This document shows positions 14,201 to 29,800 of a stretch of DNA of 64,000 nt, one piece after another. Both the position numbers and the translations under genes were made by a program. The stretch covers positions 114,425 through 178,424 of the forward strand of contig JAECUM010001104.1 of NCBI GenBank assembly GCA_016617855.1, in the 5' to 3' direction. The notes under the pieces were generated by a model that saw only the letters and a list, made by a program, of their open reading frames with translations, did no database searches and was not told the DNA's origin. The DNA is from Megalonaias nervosa. Its lineage: Eukaryota; Mollusca; Bivalvia; Unionida; Unionidae. How positions within the stretch are numbered: position 1 is the first letter of the stretch; each line of letters begins with the position of its first letter.

Positions 14201-16389
14201 TGGCACATTAGAGCCTATGTTGTTTGCTGTTGGATCTGACCCACAAGTGAATATATACTGTATATCATTTTACCTTGTCTATGGGATTTGACTTATAAAT
14301 TAATATATACAGTATATAATTTTATCTTGTCTATGTAAGAGTTTGTTTGGATCTGACTTTATATCAGTTGTTATGGATATACATATATTATTTTATAATA
14401 TACTTTTTATTTTGGGATTAATGACAATATTATTATGATTGGTAATTCTAGCTCTACATAACACACTTTAAAGGTGAGGTCACATCACATGTGTAGTGTA
14501 CATGACAATACATTGTGAAATTTCCATTCATAAATCAAGGTTGATTGCCATGTTTATATCAACAACTAATTCAGTTAAAGTAGGCCAATGAATTAGTTGA
14601 ATGGAGGTCATGTCAACATCACATTAACCTTGGAGTACATTTGTCCTGTGGAGATATCATGCACAGCCTAGTTACTGACTGGCTCAATAATTAAATAATG
14701 TCCGATCTTGACAGCATATACTATCAATTTAACAAATAAATAACCATAAAGCGATTTATATGTTTGGTAATCTTTTCTAGTGATTCAGATTTGTTTATTT
14801 GATACACATTAGGTGACTATATACAAGAATTAAAGCACAGTGTTATGATTCTTCAGTTATATTCCAGTTCTGTAAGAGTCGAAGAGGAAATCTGATTTAT
14901 AATTTGTTCATTGAAACTGTAGAGAGAAAAAACCTATTTATTCTGAACAGCCAGTACCTTGCTGAACTACTGTGAAATTATTAAAGGACTTCGATATTTA
15001 ATTAATTTCACTGCATTATGTGAAACATTCAAGGACTTTAGTGACATTCAACTGTCACTGGATTACCCTTAAGTAAAACTTTTCAATAATTACAATAGTG
15101 TTTCTTCACTGGTGCTAGTACATCAGAACCTTCATTCTGAATACCTTTGGATCTTTTAAATTAATTTGATAGCACATTTAGAAATTCTAGGAATTCATAT
15201 AATACTCCAAGTCATTTTTAATTCTTTCACTTTGTCTGATATTTATAATTTAAGGAAATAAATTTATAGTTTGGAAAATTGACTGCTAGTTGGGTTTTAC
15301 CTGGTCTTGTTACGTATCTTAAGCCTCTACTATGTAAATAGTGAATATACACATTATATCATTTTACCTTGTCTATGGGATCTGACTTTTAAGTGAATAT
15401 ACACAGTATATCATTTTACCTTGTCAATGTAGGAGTTCGTTTGGTTGTAATAGTCATCTTTATTACCATGAAATTCATGCTGCTGGAATAGGACAGTATT
15501 AAGACAGTCAATAACTGAACGGCACTGACCTGTACTCCACACATCTTCTGTAATATCTATTAAATAAACAATAAAACATAAAGGTTTTTAAATACTAGTG
15601 AATTTAAAAGTTACAAAGAAAATCAGGTTAATTAGTATTTCCCCCCTTAAAGTTGTTAAATGTTGGTGGATTTAAATGTCATAAGAAAATCAGGTTAATT
15701 AGTATTTCCCCCCTTCTTACTAATAAAGTTTTTAAATGCTGGTGGATTTTGTTGTTATAAGAAAATCAGCTCATTGAAAATTAGTGTTTTTCCACCATAC
15801 AAACCTCCCAAACCACACTGCAAGACCCTCCCCCCACTAAACAGCATCAAATTGTTTCTACATTCACTCATAAGCTAATATACATACCATGACTACCTAC
15901 TTGTTGGTGCCAGTATGTGTGACTACGAAATTGCACAACACAATAACTGTGGGCAATGGTTAATAGTTCCATTATCACAAACTCAGACAACAAATTCCAC
16001 TCTTGCCCAACAATGCAATCCATGAAAATTGTTAACCCACAAAAATTAGTGGTAATAACAAAACAAAGATAAAAATTATGATTTGGTAACAACTGATAAT
16101 CATTACATTCAACAAACAAACTTTAAGAAGCCTTTAAAAGTTACCTTGTTTGTGCATCTGACTGGTCATTTAATTGTGCAGCGTACTATATATATGCGCT
16201 TGTAAGACCAGTTCTACTGCAAACTGCACAGACCCATATCTGCCAGCGCATCATGCACTGGCAGATCCGGGACTGTGCAGTTTGTTAGGAGTAATCAGAA
16301 GAACAAATAAGATAGACCCTGACCTGCAGGCACATTATGCTAAAGCAGTTCAGGATCTATGTTGTTTTCAGTCTAACTTAAATTAAAAG

Positions 16390-16434
<45 letters not shown>

Positions 16435-17728
16435 GTGAAGGAAGTTTTGCTGGCCCAATGCTTACATTAGCAATTAGATGACCAGTAAAACTTGCTGACA
16501 CAATGCTGACATCATCACTCAGATGACCAATTAAAACCTGCTGACCCAACACTGATCTGTTCACCATCATAAACAGTCTGCTGACATTAGCACTCAGCTG
16601 ACCAGTAAAAATTGCTGAGCCTATGCTGACCTGTTTACCATCATAAATAACCTAAAATATTATTCACCATATGGAGTGTAAAATGTACAACAGAAAAATG
16701 TAGACCTGGTTTATTTTATTAATGCTACTCAAAGGAAGATAAAACTAACTGAAGTTATGATGTTATTGTAAGATGATTCTAATGCACTGTTCTGGAAAAC
16801 TCTGACCCATGTACAGAGTGAAAGGATAATGAGAACACTAAACAACAGCAGAAGTGAGTATCAATACCATCAAAAAGTTCCTTTAATTAAATTTTTATTC
16901 AGTCCTCCAGATTGATCACACAACATTTGGAACAAATCCTCTTTTTATCCACTGCTGAAAAATGAAATAACAATTTACAAAAATCCTTATTAATGAAATT
17001 GATAGAAGCTGGACAAAATTACAGTATCTATCAATTTATATAATTCATCCCTCCAGCTTGCAGTATTTTCAAATACCAAATACATTCTAAACACAGTATT
17101 AAATAGTACATGTAGAAATTTTAAGGTGGTCAGTTTAACAGCGTAAATTTATATTATAAAAAATAAATTCACTTGCATAATCTAATAATATGTACATCTA
17201 TTACTAGTATGCAAAATCATGAGGAGACATGTGCTCATCTGCTTTCAATAATAATAATAATAGTCTCATGTTAATAATAATACCATTCTAGTAACTTTTT
17301 ATTGATCAAATAGAAACAATGGAGCCATCTATGTACCAATCTATTCCACATTCACAGACTTCTCAGCCATCAAACAAAATAATCCTAGATCCTGGACGTC
17401 AGCTCCATTTGGTACTTGGTATCTGACTGGTCCTAAAGTGCGACTCTACACTACAATGCAACATTTGTTACTGATTTTACAAAAACATCAAATCTAATTA
17501 AAGTTCTGTGAAGCAAGGAAATAATGGAGACATCTTTTTTCCATGCGATGTGTCATGTGATCCTGTTCCAGCTGAATAAGTACTTGGACTTTCTAAAAGA
17601 GTGTGAATTAAAAACTGGACTTTGTACTTAACCCTCATTGGCTTTAAGTTTGTTTTGAGCACTTTTATGGTATATCTATCTTGCTTGGTACACCATAGCC
17701 AGGACAGTGCTGATGTACCATTCAAACT

Positions 17729-17805
<77 letters not shown>

Positions 17806-20800
17806 CCTCTATCCCTTTCCAAGGGCAAAACATGAAGCAGTACTAATACCAGAAAATGCAAACATAAAAAATATAAAAATTGAACCAATATCAATTACCT
17901 TCTAATCTTCCAATATTTGTAAAGTGCAATCAAACAAAAATGCATTTGGATGCCTTCTCTTCTTACCACTGATTTATATCAGAAGGAAGCATGCACAGTT
18001 ACTGTCAAACTCATGTTGACTGTAGATGTTGCTGCTTTACTTAAAAATGCTACAGATAAAAGATTTAAGAAATTAATAGCCAAAACAGTTTCATGAAATC
18101 TGCAAAGGCTCTAAGATTTCTTTGGGAAAAATTGACATCAATGAAAAATGTTTATTATGATCATTAGGTGAGAACAAAATTCACCTTTACTCTCAGCCAA
18201 AATTTTAAATGTGTCACAAATAGCCATAACTGAAGAAATTCAAGATTCCAATCACTGGTACTATCTGATTAATATGAAACTTTATCAAGCAAAGGATTTT
18301 CTAAAGTGATAAGTAACTATGATCTGATTTTGAATTAATGCTGACAGCGAAATGATGGAGATGCATCAAAAGCTAAGTATTGTGTTTGTTAAACAAAAGA
18401 AAGTTGTGCTTGCATTAATGTGTCAATTCTAATGTAGTAACATAGGTTGTGTCAATTCAAATGTAGTAACAGTGGGTGTCTCAATTCTAATGCAGGAAGA
18501 GAGGCTGTCAATTCTAATGTAATAACTGAGGTTGTGACAGTTTGATGTAGTAACAGGTTGTGTCAATTCTAATGTAGTAAAAGAGGTTGTGTCAATTCTA
18601 ATGTAGTAAGAGAGGTTGTCAATTCTAATGTAATAAGGTGCATCAGTTCTAATGCAGTAAGAGGTTATGTCAATTTAATGTAGTAACAGAGGCTGTGTCG
18701 ATTCTAATGAAGTAACAGAGCTTGTGTAAATTCTAGTGTAGTAATTGAGGTTATGTCAATTCTAATGACACAACAGAGATTGTGTCGATTTTAATGAAGA
18801 AATTTGAGAACTTTAGCAATCTCAAAGTGAGATCACAAAATGTATGACCTGAAGTATTTTACACTGTCAAGATCAATATTGTCTAAAATATAATGAACCA
18901 AATTCAAAGCCACTGTTTTGGAACAGAATCACCACCTTTTACATCTGCCAAAAATAACCACTATATTTCCTAAAGAATGTGACCAAAACATTTGTCAAAG
19001 GAATTCATAATACATTCTACCATTATAGTTAAATTCCGTGGAAAATATTGGATGCGATGAGTCTCTTTCCTTGAGCAATTTTCTAACATCAGCAGCCAGA
19101 CTGTCCAACTGGTCAGCAATACCATTCTCTGTGATATTCTCCATTGGTTGGCACCACTGGGCTATCATCACTGCACCTAGTATAGAGACCATAATGTTTT
19201 TTCTTTCTTTCAAATGATAATTTTTATCTGATAACTCTCTAAAACTATAACAGTAAAGTCTCCCTTAAGAATGGTGGTTCCTTACAGGAGATTCATAAGT
19301 ACAAAAGTACAGTTTACTGGATCATGATAAAAAGGTTGCTGTTTAAGAAAGGTGGCTTCTTCATACAGGTGACTTTTACAGATGGTTAGCAGTTATTTTT
19401 GTTGTTGACTTAGTCTCTGAGTATGTCTTTGCTTCAATATTCCTACACAGGAGTCAAAGGGCAGCTGACCCTATTGCTAAACAATACATCTGTGAAGATT
19501 AGGGACATGAATCTGTTTTCTTAGGTTTGGAAAAAAAATTAAACAAATATGCATTTACTTGCAGTTTAAAAATTTTAAGATGAACTGATTATCTACAAAG
19601 CTATCTACTTCCAAATATAATGCTCACCTGTTTCCAGTTTCTGTTTGCTTGGATCTAATTGAAGGAAGTCTTTTATTTTCTGTGTTAAATATTCATGTTG
19701 AAGAAAGCGTAGCACTTTCTCTGCATAATATTTCACAGTCAAATTCTTGCCCCTGAATCAACAGAAGAACAGATAGTAATTTTACTATTAATCATAAAAA
19801 TGAATACATTTATTTTTTAAATTTTATTTCTGCAAAAACTACTTTAGTGAGTATATGCAAATCATTTGTATCTCATTAATTGCACTAGAATCGGCAACCA
19901 TGCAGCACTGTCCTCTGATTTCATACTTGATTCATTCCCCAATGTCTCAACTTCCCCACTCCTGCCCAGCATCCCAGATCTTCATCGAAATTTTAAGACA
20001 GATGTTCACATCTACAAAGTACCATATATGCTCGCTTATAAGTTGAGTCAAACTACAAACAACATAGACCCTGATCTTCCATTGCATAAAGTGCTGGAAG
20101 ACCAGGGTCTATTTTTTTTGTTCTACTGATATACTTCTCACAAAACACATATACCTAAATCTGCCATCCCATTATGCAATGGCAGATTGTGGTCTGTGCA
20201 GTTTGCAGTAGGACTTGACTTACAAGAAAGTATATATGGTATCCCAAATTGTGAACCAGCAAAGTCATTCGTAACAGAAGTATATAAAGGTGGCATAGTA
20301 GGATCAAATCTGAATAACCCAAGGAGTTGCAAGAATTTTCGCACTAAAATCCATGTCCTGCTGGAAAAGATGCCATGAGTTCAACAATCCATATGACAAA
20401 GACATGAGCGTGACATACAAGATTGGTTATAAACTCCATACCCAGGTGGACAAAACTATGGGATGGGGAGGGTTGAACTTTTCCCAGTTTACAAGAAAAC
20501 CAAGATGATTCAAAAGGGATAGGAGATTGTTTCTGCCCTTGAGATGAATAGAACTTACATGTGTTCTTGGAGGAGATTGTCCGGATATGCCACTATTGCT
20601 GTAGAGGCAGTCAACTGGGACGGGGTCATGATGCAATCCTGGGCTGATACTGAGTCTGAACAGAAGAAGAAATTAATAAAAGTTGTCATGGTAAGCAAAT
20701 GGAAGAAACTTTCATGACCCCAGGTCAATAGGGATATGAAAGAAGGCATTGGTGAGACTGAAACTGATGGTATACTTGTCCCTTCAGCTGAAGGGTCATA

Positions 20801-23800
20801 TAGATCTTGCTGTCTCCATCGTGAACCTTGATGTAAGAATGAATTCATTGAGGTGACTCAGGTCTATGAACAGCCTCAACCTACCACTCGCCTTTCTAAT
20901 AATGAACGGCCTTGAACAGAACACCAGAGATTATGGTTTTTGCACAATCTCCCATGCCCAACTATCGATGAGCAACTGTATTTACCTACTTTAGAATTCT
21001 GTCCTTCTCCAAATCTGATGACATATCCATTAGAAGGGGTGAGGAAAAAAGAGTTGGGGAATAATAAATACAAAATCTGAAGCTCCTCAGAAATTACTTG
21101 GATCGTCCATTCATTTTGCAAAACTAGGTCAATCCAATGTGACTGGATTTGCCAAAATCTGGCACCCTCCAGTAGACTGTCTGTGGGCGTTGATAGTGAT
21201 AAGTCAGCAGCAAGAGATAAGAGACTTAAGGGGTGGAGAAAGTAGGTCTCTTACCTCCATTGTACAGGTGTTTCCTAGACAGGTTTAGCTGTTGCCTGCT
21301 CACACAAGTATGAGATCTGAATGACACTTTGGACATAAAAGATCCCTTTTGCTTGACTCACCCAGCATCCCTCCATTGTGGCCAGGACTGCTGGGATTTA
21401 AGAGGATGCAGGTGGGGGGGCTAGTTGCAGAGGTAGTTCTTGAGCTGTCTGCCTCCAGACTTGTTCAATTTTTGTCCCTGAGTAGCTGTGGTGAGCCAAA
21501 GAGAGTCAGCCTTAAAGCTTAAACGTGATGCAGCTTTTGTGGATCATACTACTAACACACGAATATGCCTGTTAATGACCCGAGCAGATTCTTCCTGACA
21601 AGCAGTCATTCTTTACTGAATCGAGAATCAGCCAGAAGTATGGAGTCTCCTCCTTATCACTGACATCTACTGAAACCTTTACCTTATAGCCATGCTTTGC
21701 TGTAGGGGGGTGGATCCATGTAATTGTAAGTGTATGTAGCCAATAGGACAAACAGATCTATTATTACGATCTCAGTAAATGTACAAAGATGAAGTTGTTG
21801 GTCAGGGAAGACGGACAGATCTATCACTAAGTTCCCTGTAATTGTAACTGTATGTAGTAATAGCATGCTAGGACAAAAAGATCTTTCATTAAGATCTCTG
21901 TAAATTTAGTAGAGAGATGAAGCTGTAGGCCTAGTGAAATGGATAGATCTCTCAGTAGATCTCTCAGTAAGATCCCCCAACTGAGGCAGCTGGACTAGCT
22001 GGATAGCAGGCTTGGTTCATTGGACCATTGTGGATGGCTCTGGACTGTGATATGGTAGTTTATAATGGATCTCTTGGATTCATTAAAAACCCCATGCACC
22101 TTGACGTACAAGCCCAAAGGCTATACTTGGATATGCTGGAGACATATGCCACTTAGGCTGCCTAAAAATGGGGGTACACTCCCCCAGTGAATAATAATTA
22201 CCTGTAGGAATTTAAAATTCTGAATTGCTGTCATCCTCTTTTCTTTGAACTGGTCGACTTTTGCATAAGCCGTAGTCCATACACTCTAGGATCATATGGT
22301 GTACACACTGCATGGTACATGTTAAGTACATTTTGCAACTCAAGGCTCAACCCATGCATGTCTTCCTCGGCCTCAGACCTGTTGCATTTATTACACTTTG
22401 TGGTTAGGTTTCGCTGAAGCAAGCAAAAAAAAATTTTTTTTATAAATTAACAATGCAGTCAGTGTGTTAATAAGTTGCTAAAACATTGCCTGTAACTAAC
22501 TGGGTGAGAGAACAATGGGCAGTGTGTGTGCAAAACTGAGTCAAAACATGCATCAAGAAGAGCATGTTGTACCATGTGGCCTAAATAGAAAAAGTCTAAG
22601 AAAGAAATAATTTCATTAAAATATTGGAAAGATTTCAAAAATAATGTGTACCACCAGTAGAGGAATGATTAACATACAATATAAATCCAAATTTCTGGAG
22701 GGATGTTAAACTGACATGGATTGACAGGAACTTTTTTTGTATGATGTTCACTGTACAACAAGGAAGTCTGAAAGCTAGCAACATTTAGCAGCCACAAGGG
22801 GAGGTAATGGGAAAGAGTTATTGTTCTTTGTCTACAGGATATTGACAGAAAATTTAATTTTCATGTATTAGTAGGGTTTGATTCAGGAGGTAGCAGGCTT
22901 ACATTCTTAATGTGATTGGGAAATGTATTCAAAAGAGAAATGGGAAATATGCGATTAATATTAGTAATAAGTTCAAGTTTGATTGTGAAGCCACTGAGTG
23001 TTTCTCAAGGCTCTGTTAACTCATTCAGTATACTATAAAATTCCTCAGTTTTTCTCAGTTCTGTCTGAAGATGGCCCATATGAACATAGTTATTTCCAGT
23101 CCATGTTTCTAAATCTAAATAATAAATTATAATTAAAATCTGATCTTTAAAACTGATATTTCTATCTTCTACAAGTCTATCATAACACACTGTTATTTAA
23201 ATAAAGTATGTTTCTAGAAATTCTCATTACCACCATTATATCAAGTCGATGAGGCAATATACAAAAGTGGTGTACCTGATAATGAATCTTAATTTTAAAT
23301 GACATTTGATTTTATGACTCTTAATAAATGAAACAAAACATAAATCTGAGTGTGTTCCAACCCCAGTCACATCCTTTGAGCTAGGATTACTGACTTCATT
23401 AGTGAAACACAATGACCCTCTTGGAGATTAGGTCTAAATTTAACTGGGGCTTTATTCTCAAGACAGTCTATCACCTATAAGGAGTACAGTTATACAAAGA
23501 GTACACAGAGTCATTTGAATTATCAATAAAGTGTCAGCCAGTAATATTCTGTAACAGTAATATTACTTTTGGAGTTGTGTCTGGAGATATTCTGTATGTA
23601 ACATTTGGAGTCATATCCAGAGAGGTTCTGTATATAACATCAGGAGTCATATCTTGAGTGGTTCTGTATATAACATGTGGAGTTCTATCTAGAGAGGTTC
23701 TGTATATTACAACTGGAGTCATATCTAGAGTGGTTCAGTATATAACATTTAGAATCATATCTTGAGAGGTTCTGTGTATAACATAACATTTTCTTGGAGT

Positions 23801-26800
23801 CATATCTAGAGAGGTTCTGTATATAACATCTGAAATCGTATCTAATGAGGTTCTGTGTATATTATAACATTTTGAGTCATATCTAGTAAGGTTCTGTAAA
23901 TAACATTTTGAGTCATATCAAGTGAGGTTCTGTGTAAAATATAACATTTTGAGTCATATCTAGTGAGGTTCTGTGTATAATATAATATTTGGAGTCATAT
24001 CTAGTGAGGTTCTGTGTAAAATTTTGAGTCATATCTAGTTGGTTCTTTATATAACATTTTGAGTCATATCTGGTAATGTTTTGTGCATAATATAACATTT
24101 TGAGTCATATCTAGTGAGGTTCTGTATATAACATTTGGAGTCATATCTAGTGAGGTTCTGTGTATATATATCTAGTGAAGTTCTGTATATAACATTTGGA
24201 GTCATATCTTGTGAGGTTCTGTATATAACATTTGAAGTCATATCTAGTGAGGTTCTGTGTATAACATTTTGAGTCAAATCTAGTGAGGTTCTGTATATAA
24301 AATTTGGAATTCTATCTAGATATGCTATATAAGTAACATCACATTTGGAGTTGTATCCAGCAATGTCCTATATATTAGATCACACATGGTTCTAATATTC
24401 AGGGCTATCCTTATCAGCTGGGAGCTGGGTGGTTTACATGGCTACCTTTATTTTACACCCTGTTACCTTAAAAAAAACCTGTATCCCCACTGAAGGAGGA
24501 CACCCAACCCCCTCTTCGCCTACTCAGCCTCTGACTTTAAATCTAATGGAAGGCCCTGTACATGTACATATGTTCTATATTCATCAGACTGAAAAATGTA
24601 ACTGTATCCAGAGATTTTCTATATAGAACATGACATTTGGAGCTGTATCCAGAGATGTTCTATATATAACATCATATCTTGTATCCAGCAATGTTCTATA
24701 TAAAATATCACATCTGGAGTTGTATCTAGAGATGTTCTGTATACAACATTACATTTACAGTTGCATCCAGAGATATTCTATACAAAACATCATATCTGGT
24801 GTTGCATCCAGAGATATTCTATGTACATCACATCTGAGGTTGCACCCAGAGATGTTTTATGTACATCACATCTGAGGTTGCACCCAGAGATGTTTTACGT
24901 ACATCACATCTGAGGTTGCACCCAGAGATGTTCTATGTACATCACATCTGAGGTTGCACCCAGAGATGTTCTATGTACATCACATCTGAGGTTGCACCCA
25001 GAGATGTTTTATGTACATCACATCTGAGGTTGCACCCAGTGATGTTCTATGTACATCACATCTGAGGTTGCACCCAGAGATGTTTATGTACATCACATCT
25101 GGATTTGTATCTAGAGATGTTCTATATACATCACATCTGGATTTGTATCTAGAGATGTTCTATATACATCACATCTGGATTTGTATCTAGAGATGTTCTA
25201 TATACATCACATCTGGATTTGTATCTAGAGATGTTCTATATACATCACATCTAGATTTGTATCTAGAGATGTTCTATATACATCACATCTGAGATTTGTA
25301 TCCTGAGATTTTGTACATATATCATATCACGAGTTGTATCTAGACATGTTCCATATACATCATCACATCTGGAGTAGTATCCAGTGATGTTCTATATACA
25401 ACATTACATTTACAGTTACATCCAGAGATATTCTATATAAAACATCACATCTGATGTTGCATCCAGAGATGTTCTATGTACATCACATCTGAGGTTGCAC
25501 CCAGAGATGTTTTATGTACATCACATCTGAGGTTGCACCCAGAGATGTTCTATGTACATCACATCTGATGTTGCACCCAGAGATGTTCTATGTACATCAC
25601 ATCTGAGGTTGCACCCAGAGATGTTCTATGTACATCACATCTGAGGTTGCACCCAGAGATGTTCTATGTACATCACATCTGAGGTTGCACCCAGTGATGT
25701 TCTATGTACATCACATCTGAGATTGCATCCAGAGATGTTCTATGTACATCACATCTGAGGTTGCACCCAGAGATGTTCTATGTACATCACATCTGAGGTT
25801 GCACCCAGAGATGTTCTATGTACATCACATCTGAGATTGCATCCAGAGATGTTCTATGTACATCACATATGAGATTGCATCCAGAGATGATCTATACACA
25901 CATCACATCTGAGGTTGCACCCAGAGATATTCTATATACAACATCATATTTGCAGTTGCATTGAGAAAATTATGTTCTATATATAATATAACATTTGGAG
26001 TTATGACTGAAATTGCTTGGTATCTAATACCACATTACTGAATCATTTTCTCTTCTCCTCTGGAAAAAGCCTCCTCATTAATTTAAAGCTAATTCAAAAC
26101 ATTCCAATTTCTTGCTGATGATAACAGTATTACTTACACATCTTTGTGATGTACTATTTCCATCAATTCATCAACCAAGAACTCCCCAGCATGCTTATGC
26201 TGAGAGAGAAGAGACCTAAATTCTCTAAAGCCTTCTTTAGAGATTTCCTCTGATGTGTAGTACTTGGGGGACAGAGCTTCCACCATTCTACGAATCATCA
26301 GTCCAAAAAGGTGCCGATTTTTATACTCTATGTACCAATTGTACAACTGATCTCGACTGTATCTTGCCAGAAGGTGATACCAACTGAAAAATAAGAAATA
26401 TCACTTACTTATTCATTATAATCAAAATAAACAAAACAAGAGTATCTTGAAGAGACTTTTGCTCCACTGGCCAAAAAGAAATCCCATGAATTCAAGACCA
26501 TTTCTTCCTTTTAAGTGCCAAGTGCTAAAAGTATTTCAATCTGATATTCTTCAGTGATTATAAGAGTTATACATTAACTGCTGTGGTGGCCATATCGGAT
26601 GTCAAATTAGCTCCATTTTCATTTTTGACCAAGCAGACATCATCACAAGTTTTATGGTGAGAACTCCATGTCAAAATTACAAGCGGGAATAGAGACAGAA
26701 AGATTTTCATAATAGTCATTGAAGTTTCCATATTGATTGTATAAATGGCACCATAATAATCTAAGACCAACTAGTTATTGTAAGAAGTCTATTTGTGAAA

Positions 26801-29800
26801 ACCCCCATGTTGATAGGGCCATCTAGTTGGATGGGGTAGAAATAATATTTCTAAACCCCATATAAAAACTACCTTCCATTTAAGTAGAGATAACAAGATT
26901 TTCAAGACAGCCACCATGGTGACCATGTTGGTCATCATATTAACACCACTTTAAATTAGGACCAACAACACATCTTAAGAAGTCTTCTGGTGCAAAGTCC
27001 CATGCTCCTATGTTGACCATACTGGATATCAGACTGGCACCATTTCCATTTAGGACCAACTAAACATCACAAAAAGTCTTTTGGTAAAAACATGTCATTA
27101 TGACTAGCCATCCAGGAGAAGTAGCAACAATAAAATTTTCAAGATGGTGATTGTGATGGCCATATTAGATGTCAGAACAAAACTGATTTTCATTTGCAAC
27201 CAATTAAACATAAAGAGTCTTTCAATGAAAATGCCATGCCGATATGACCATTCATTCAGAAGAAGTAGTGATAACAAGATTTTCAAGATGGTCGTTGTAG
27301 TGGCCATATTAAATGAAGCGACCATATTGGATGTCTGAATGGCACCATTTCATTTAGGACAGCTAGACATTATAAGAATCTTTCAGTAAAAGCCCATGTT
27401 CATATGACCACTGTGGTGGACCTGTTTAATATGCAAGTGGTATTTGTTTTAATTTAGGACCAATTAGACATCATAAGAAGTATTCTTGTTAAAACCCTAT
27501 GTCAATATGACCTTTTGTTTAGAAAGAGTAGCGATAACAATATATTCAAGATGGCTACTATTGTGGTCATATTGGAGATCAGACTGGCACTATTTTCATT
27601 TAGGACCAAAAGGTTATAGTGTATATATCCCATGTTGATATAAAAATCCATTCAGGAGTAACAATAACAAGATTTTCAAGATGGCTGCTTTGGTGTAAAT
27701 ACTGGATGCCATATCAAAACCATTTTTTGTTTAAGACCAACCACATATAAGAAATCCCTAACTGAAAACTTCATGTTGATAAGACCATCCATTCAGGAGT
27801 AATAATGATAACAAGATTTTCCAAGTGGCTGCTGTGGTAGCCATATCAGATATCTGAGTTGCACCATTTTTATTTAGGACAAACAAGACTATGGGATGAA
27901 TGTGTGTAAAGTTTTATGGCAATCCCCCTGGTAGCTTATGAAGAGTTGTGATAACAAATCTGTGCTAAAAGATGGATACATGATGGACAACAAACTATCG
28001 CATAATGTGTCTTGATCTCTGACCATCAGAGCTAATTAAACAGAAAAGCCAAATTATTTCCATACCAAAACCCATTCCTTATACCCAAGCAACGCTTGTG
28101 AATCAAAATTCAGAGTCTGTTGTGTATATCTGAAACAACCTCCAATCAAAGGTTTTGAAATCTTATCTTAAATGGTATATAAAAACATGTGTCAGCACTG
28201 CACAGATGCTAATCTATTTACACAGATAGGCAGGGCCACCTAGTCCCCATGCTTAGCATGGAAACAAAACTGACTTGTTTGATTTTCATCAAATGTTGTC
28301 ATCTGAATCTACAGCATTTTTGAGAAATGTTTTGTTATGACAAGACAATTAGGCGAGAAAATAAAGAGCAATAAAAATCATCACAATGTAACAGAGAAAT
28401 CTTACAAAACTGAGATGATTTGTGACCTTTGAACTTATATGCATCCTATATAGTTCTGCCCAATCAATGATGTTTTGTAAACAGACATTCATAAATACAT
28501 GTACTGGTATGTGTAGTTCTGACCAACAAATATGAAGTTGACACACTGCACAAACATACTTCTGATATCCTTTGTTTTCAGAGACTGAGAAAAAATAGCT
28601 GTGGCAAATTCATCAAATTCCATCTACTGGTACTACTGACTGGTCCATTTCAAAACAGTCTCATGACCCTGGGTACAACTGACTGGCCCATTTCATAACA
28701 GTCTCATGACCTCTAGTACAACTGACTGGCCCATTTCAAAACAGTCTCAAGACCCCTAGTACAATTGACTGGCCCATTTCAAAACAGTCTCATCACCCCT
28801 AGTACAATTGACTGGCCCATTTCAAAACAGTCTCATGACCCTGGGTACAACTGACTGGCCCGTTTCAAAACAGTCTGATGACCCTGGATACAACTGACTG
28901 GCCCATTTCAAAATAGTCTCATGACCCCTAGTACAACTGACTGGCCCATTTCAAAACAGTCTCATGATCTTGGGTACCTGAGTGGTCTAAAATACTGGCC
29001 TTTACTGATCACTGCCATCACACCTCTGTCCGTTTTGGTTCGTGGTTCGAGTCTCTGGCTTGACCAATGTTGGGCACATAAGAAAGCTGCCATTAGCTTC
29101 CCATGGGTTGGTGGTTCTCACCATGGTTTTCCTGGATTCTTCCTCCACCATTTATACTGGCTGCCATGTATAGCCTCTCTTGCACCGAGAAATGGCATTC
29201 AACCCCAAAACAACAACTACAACAACAACAACAACAACAACAACAAAAAACATTTTGAAGAACAATGGCTGTTGATCATCAGTACAAGAACTCTTTTAAC
29301 AATTCAATAAGTGATAACCTGGCATCATTTTCACAAAATTTCTCAAAGATGTTCTTAACAGCGAGGTTTTGCATCATTTCACAATGATATTTTGGCAATA
29401 TTTGGGTATTTGTGACAGGTAAGTATAATACAAGGGTTTATAAATAAATCTTTAGAGCTCTAGTTATAAAACTAATAAATGGAGTATTTTTTCCTCTGGT
29501 TTCAAAATAATTGCATTTCTTAAATAAATTCAATGGGCATTTTGTGAACACCACAAAACATGTGCTTTGAGACTGTGTCCAAATAATTAAAATATTAACC
29601 ATGACGTTTTGAATGCATCAAATGGCTTAGTGACCAGACTACTTCAAAATGCATTTGATTACATGTCACATTTATATTGTATTTTCTCAAAAGTGGTCAT
29701 GTACTGTCATTTCAAACATGCATGGTACATCAGTATCTTAAATGACAACATAGTGAAATTGATCCAGCATGCCATCATACAACATGGACTGTACTAACCT

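Noticed and set aside
17498..17894. ORFs running through the TA microsatellite (both strands)
   Set aside because: They consist of IYIYIY runs from the TA tract and have no other support.
22204..22423. An additional FBXO21 exon
   Set aside because: Exons 2 and 3 join in phase without it, and its open frame ends in a stop before the donor-like site.
28972..29060. A functional tRNA gene
   Set aside because: A and B boxes are present, but the rest does not form a cloverleaf. The body and CAA tail recur inverted at 35.4 kb, so it is a SINE.
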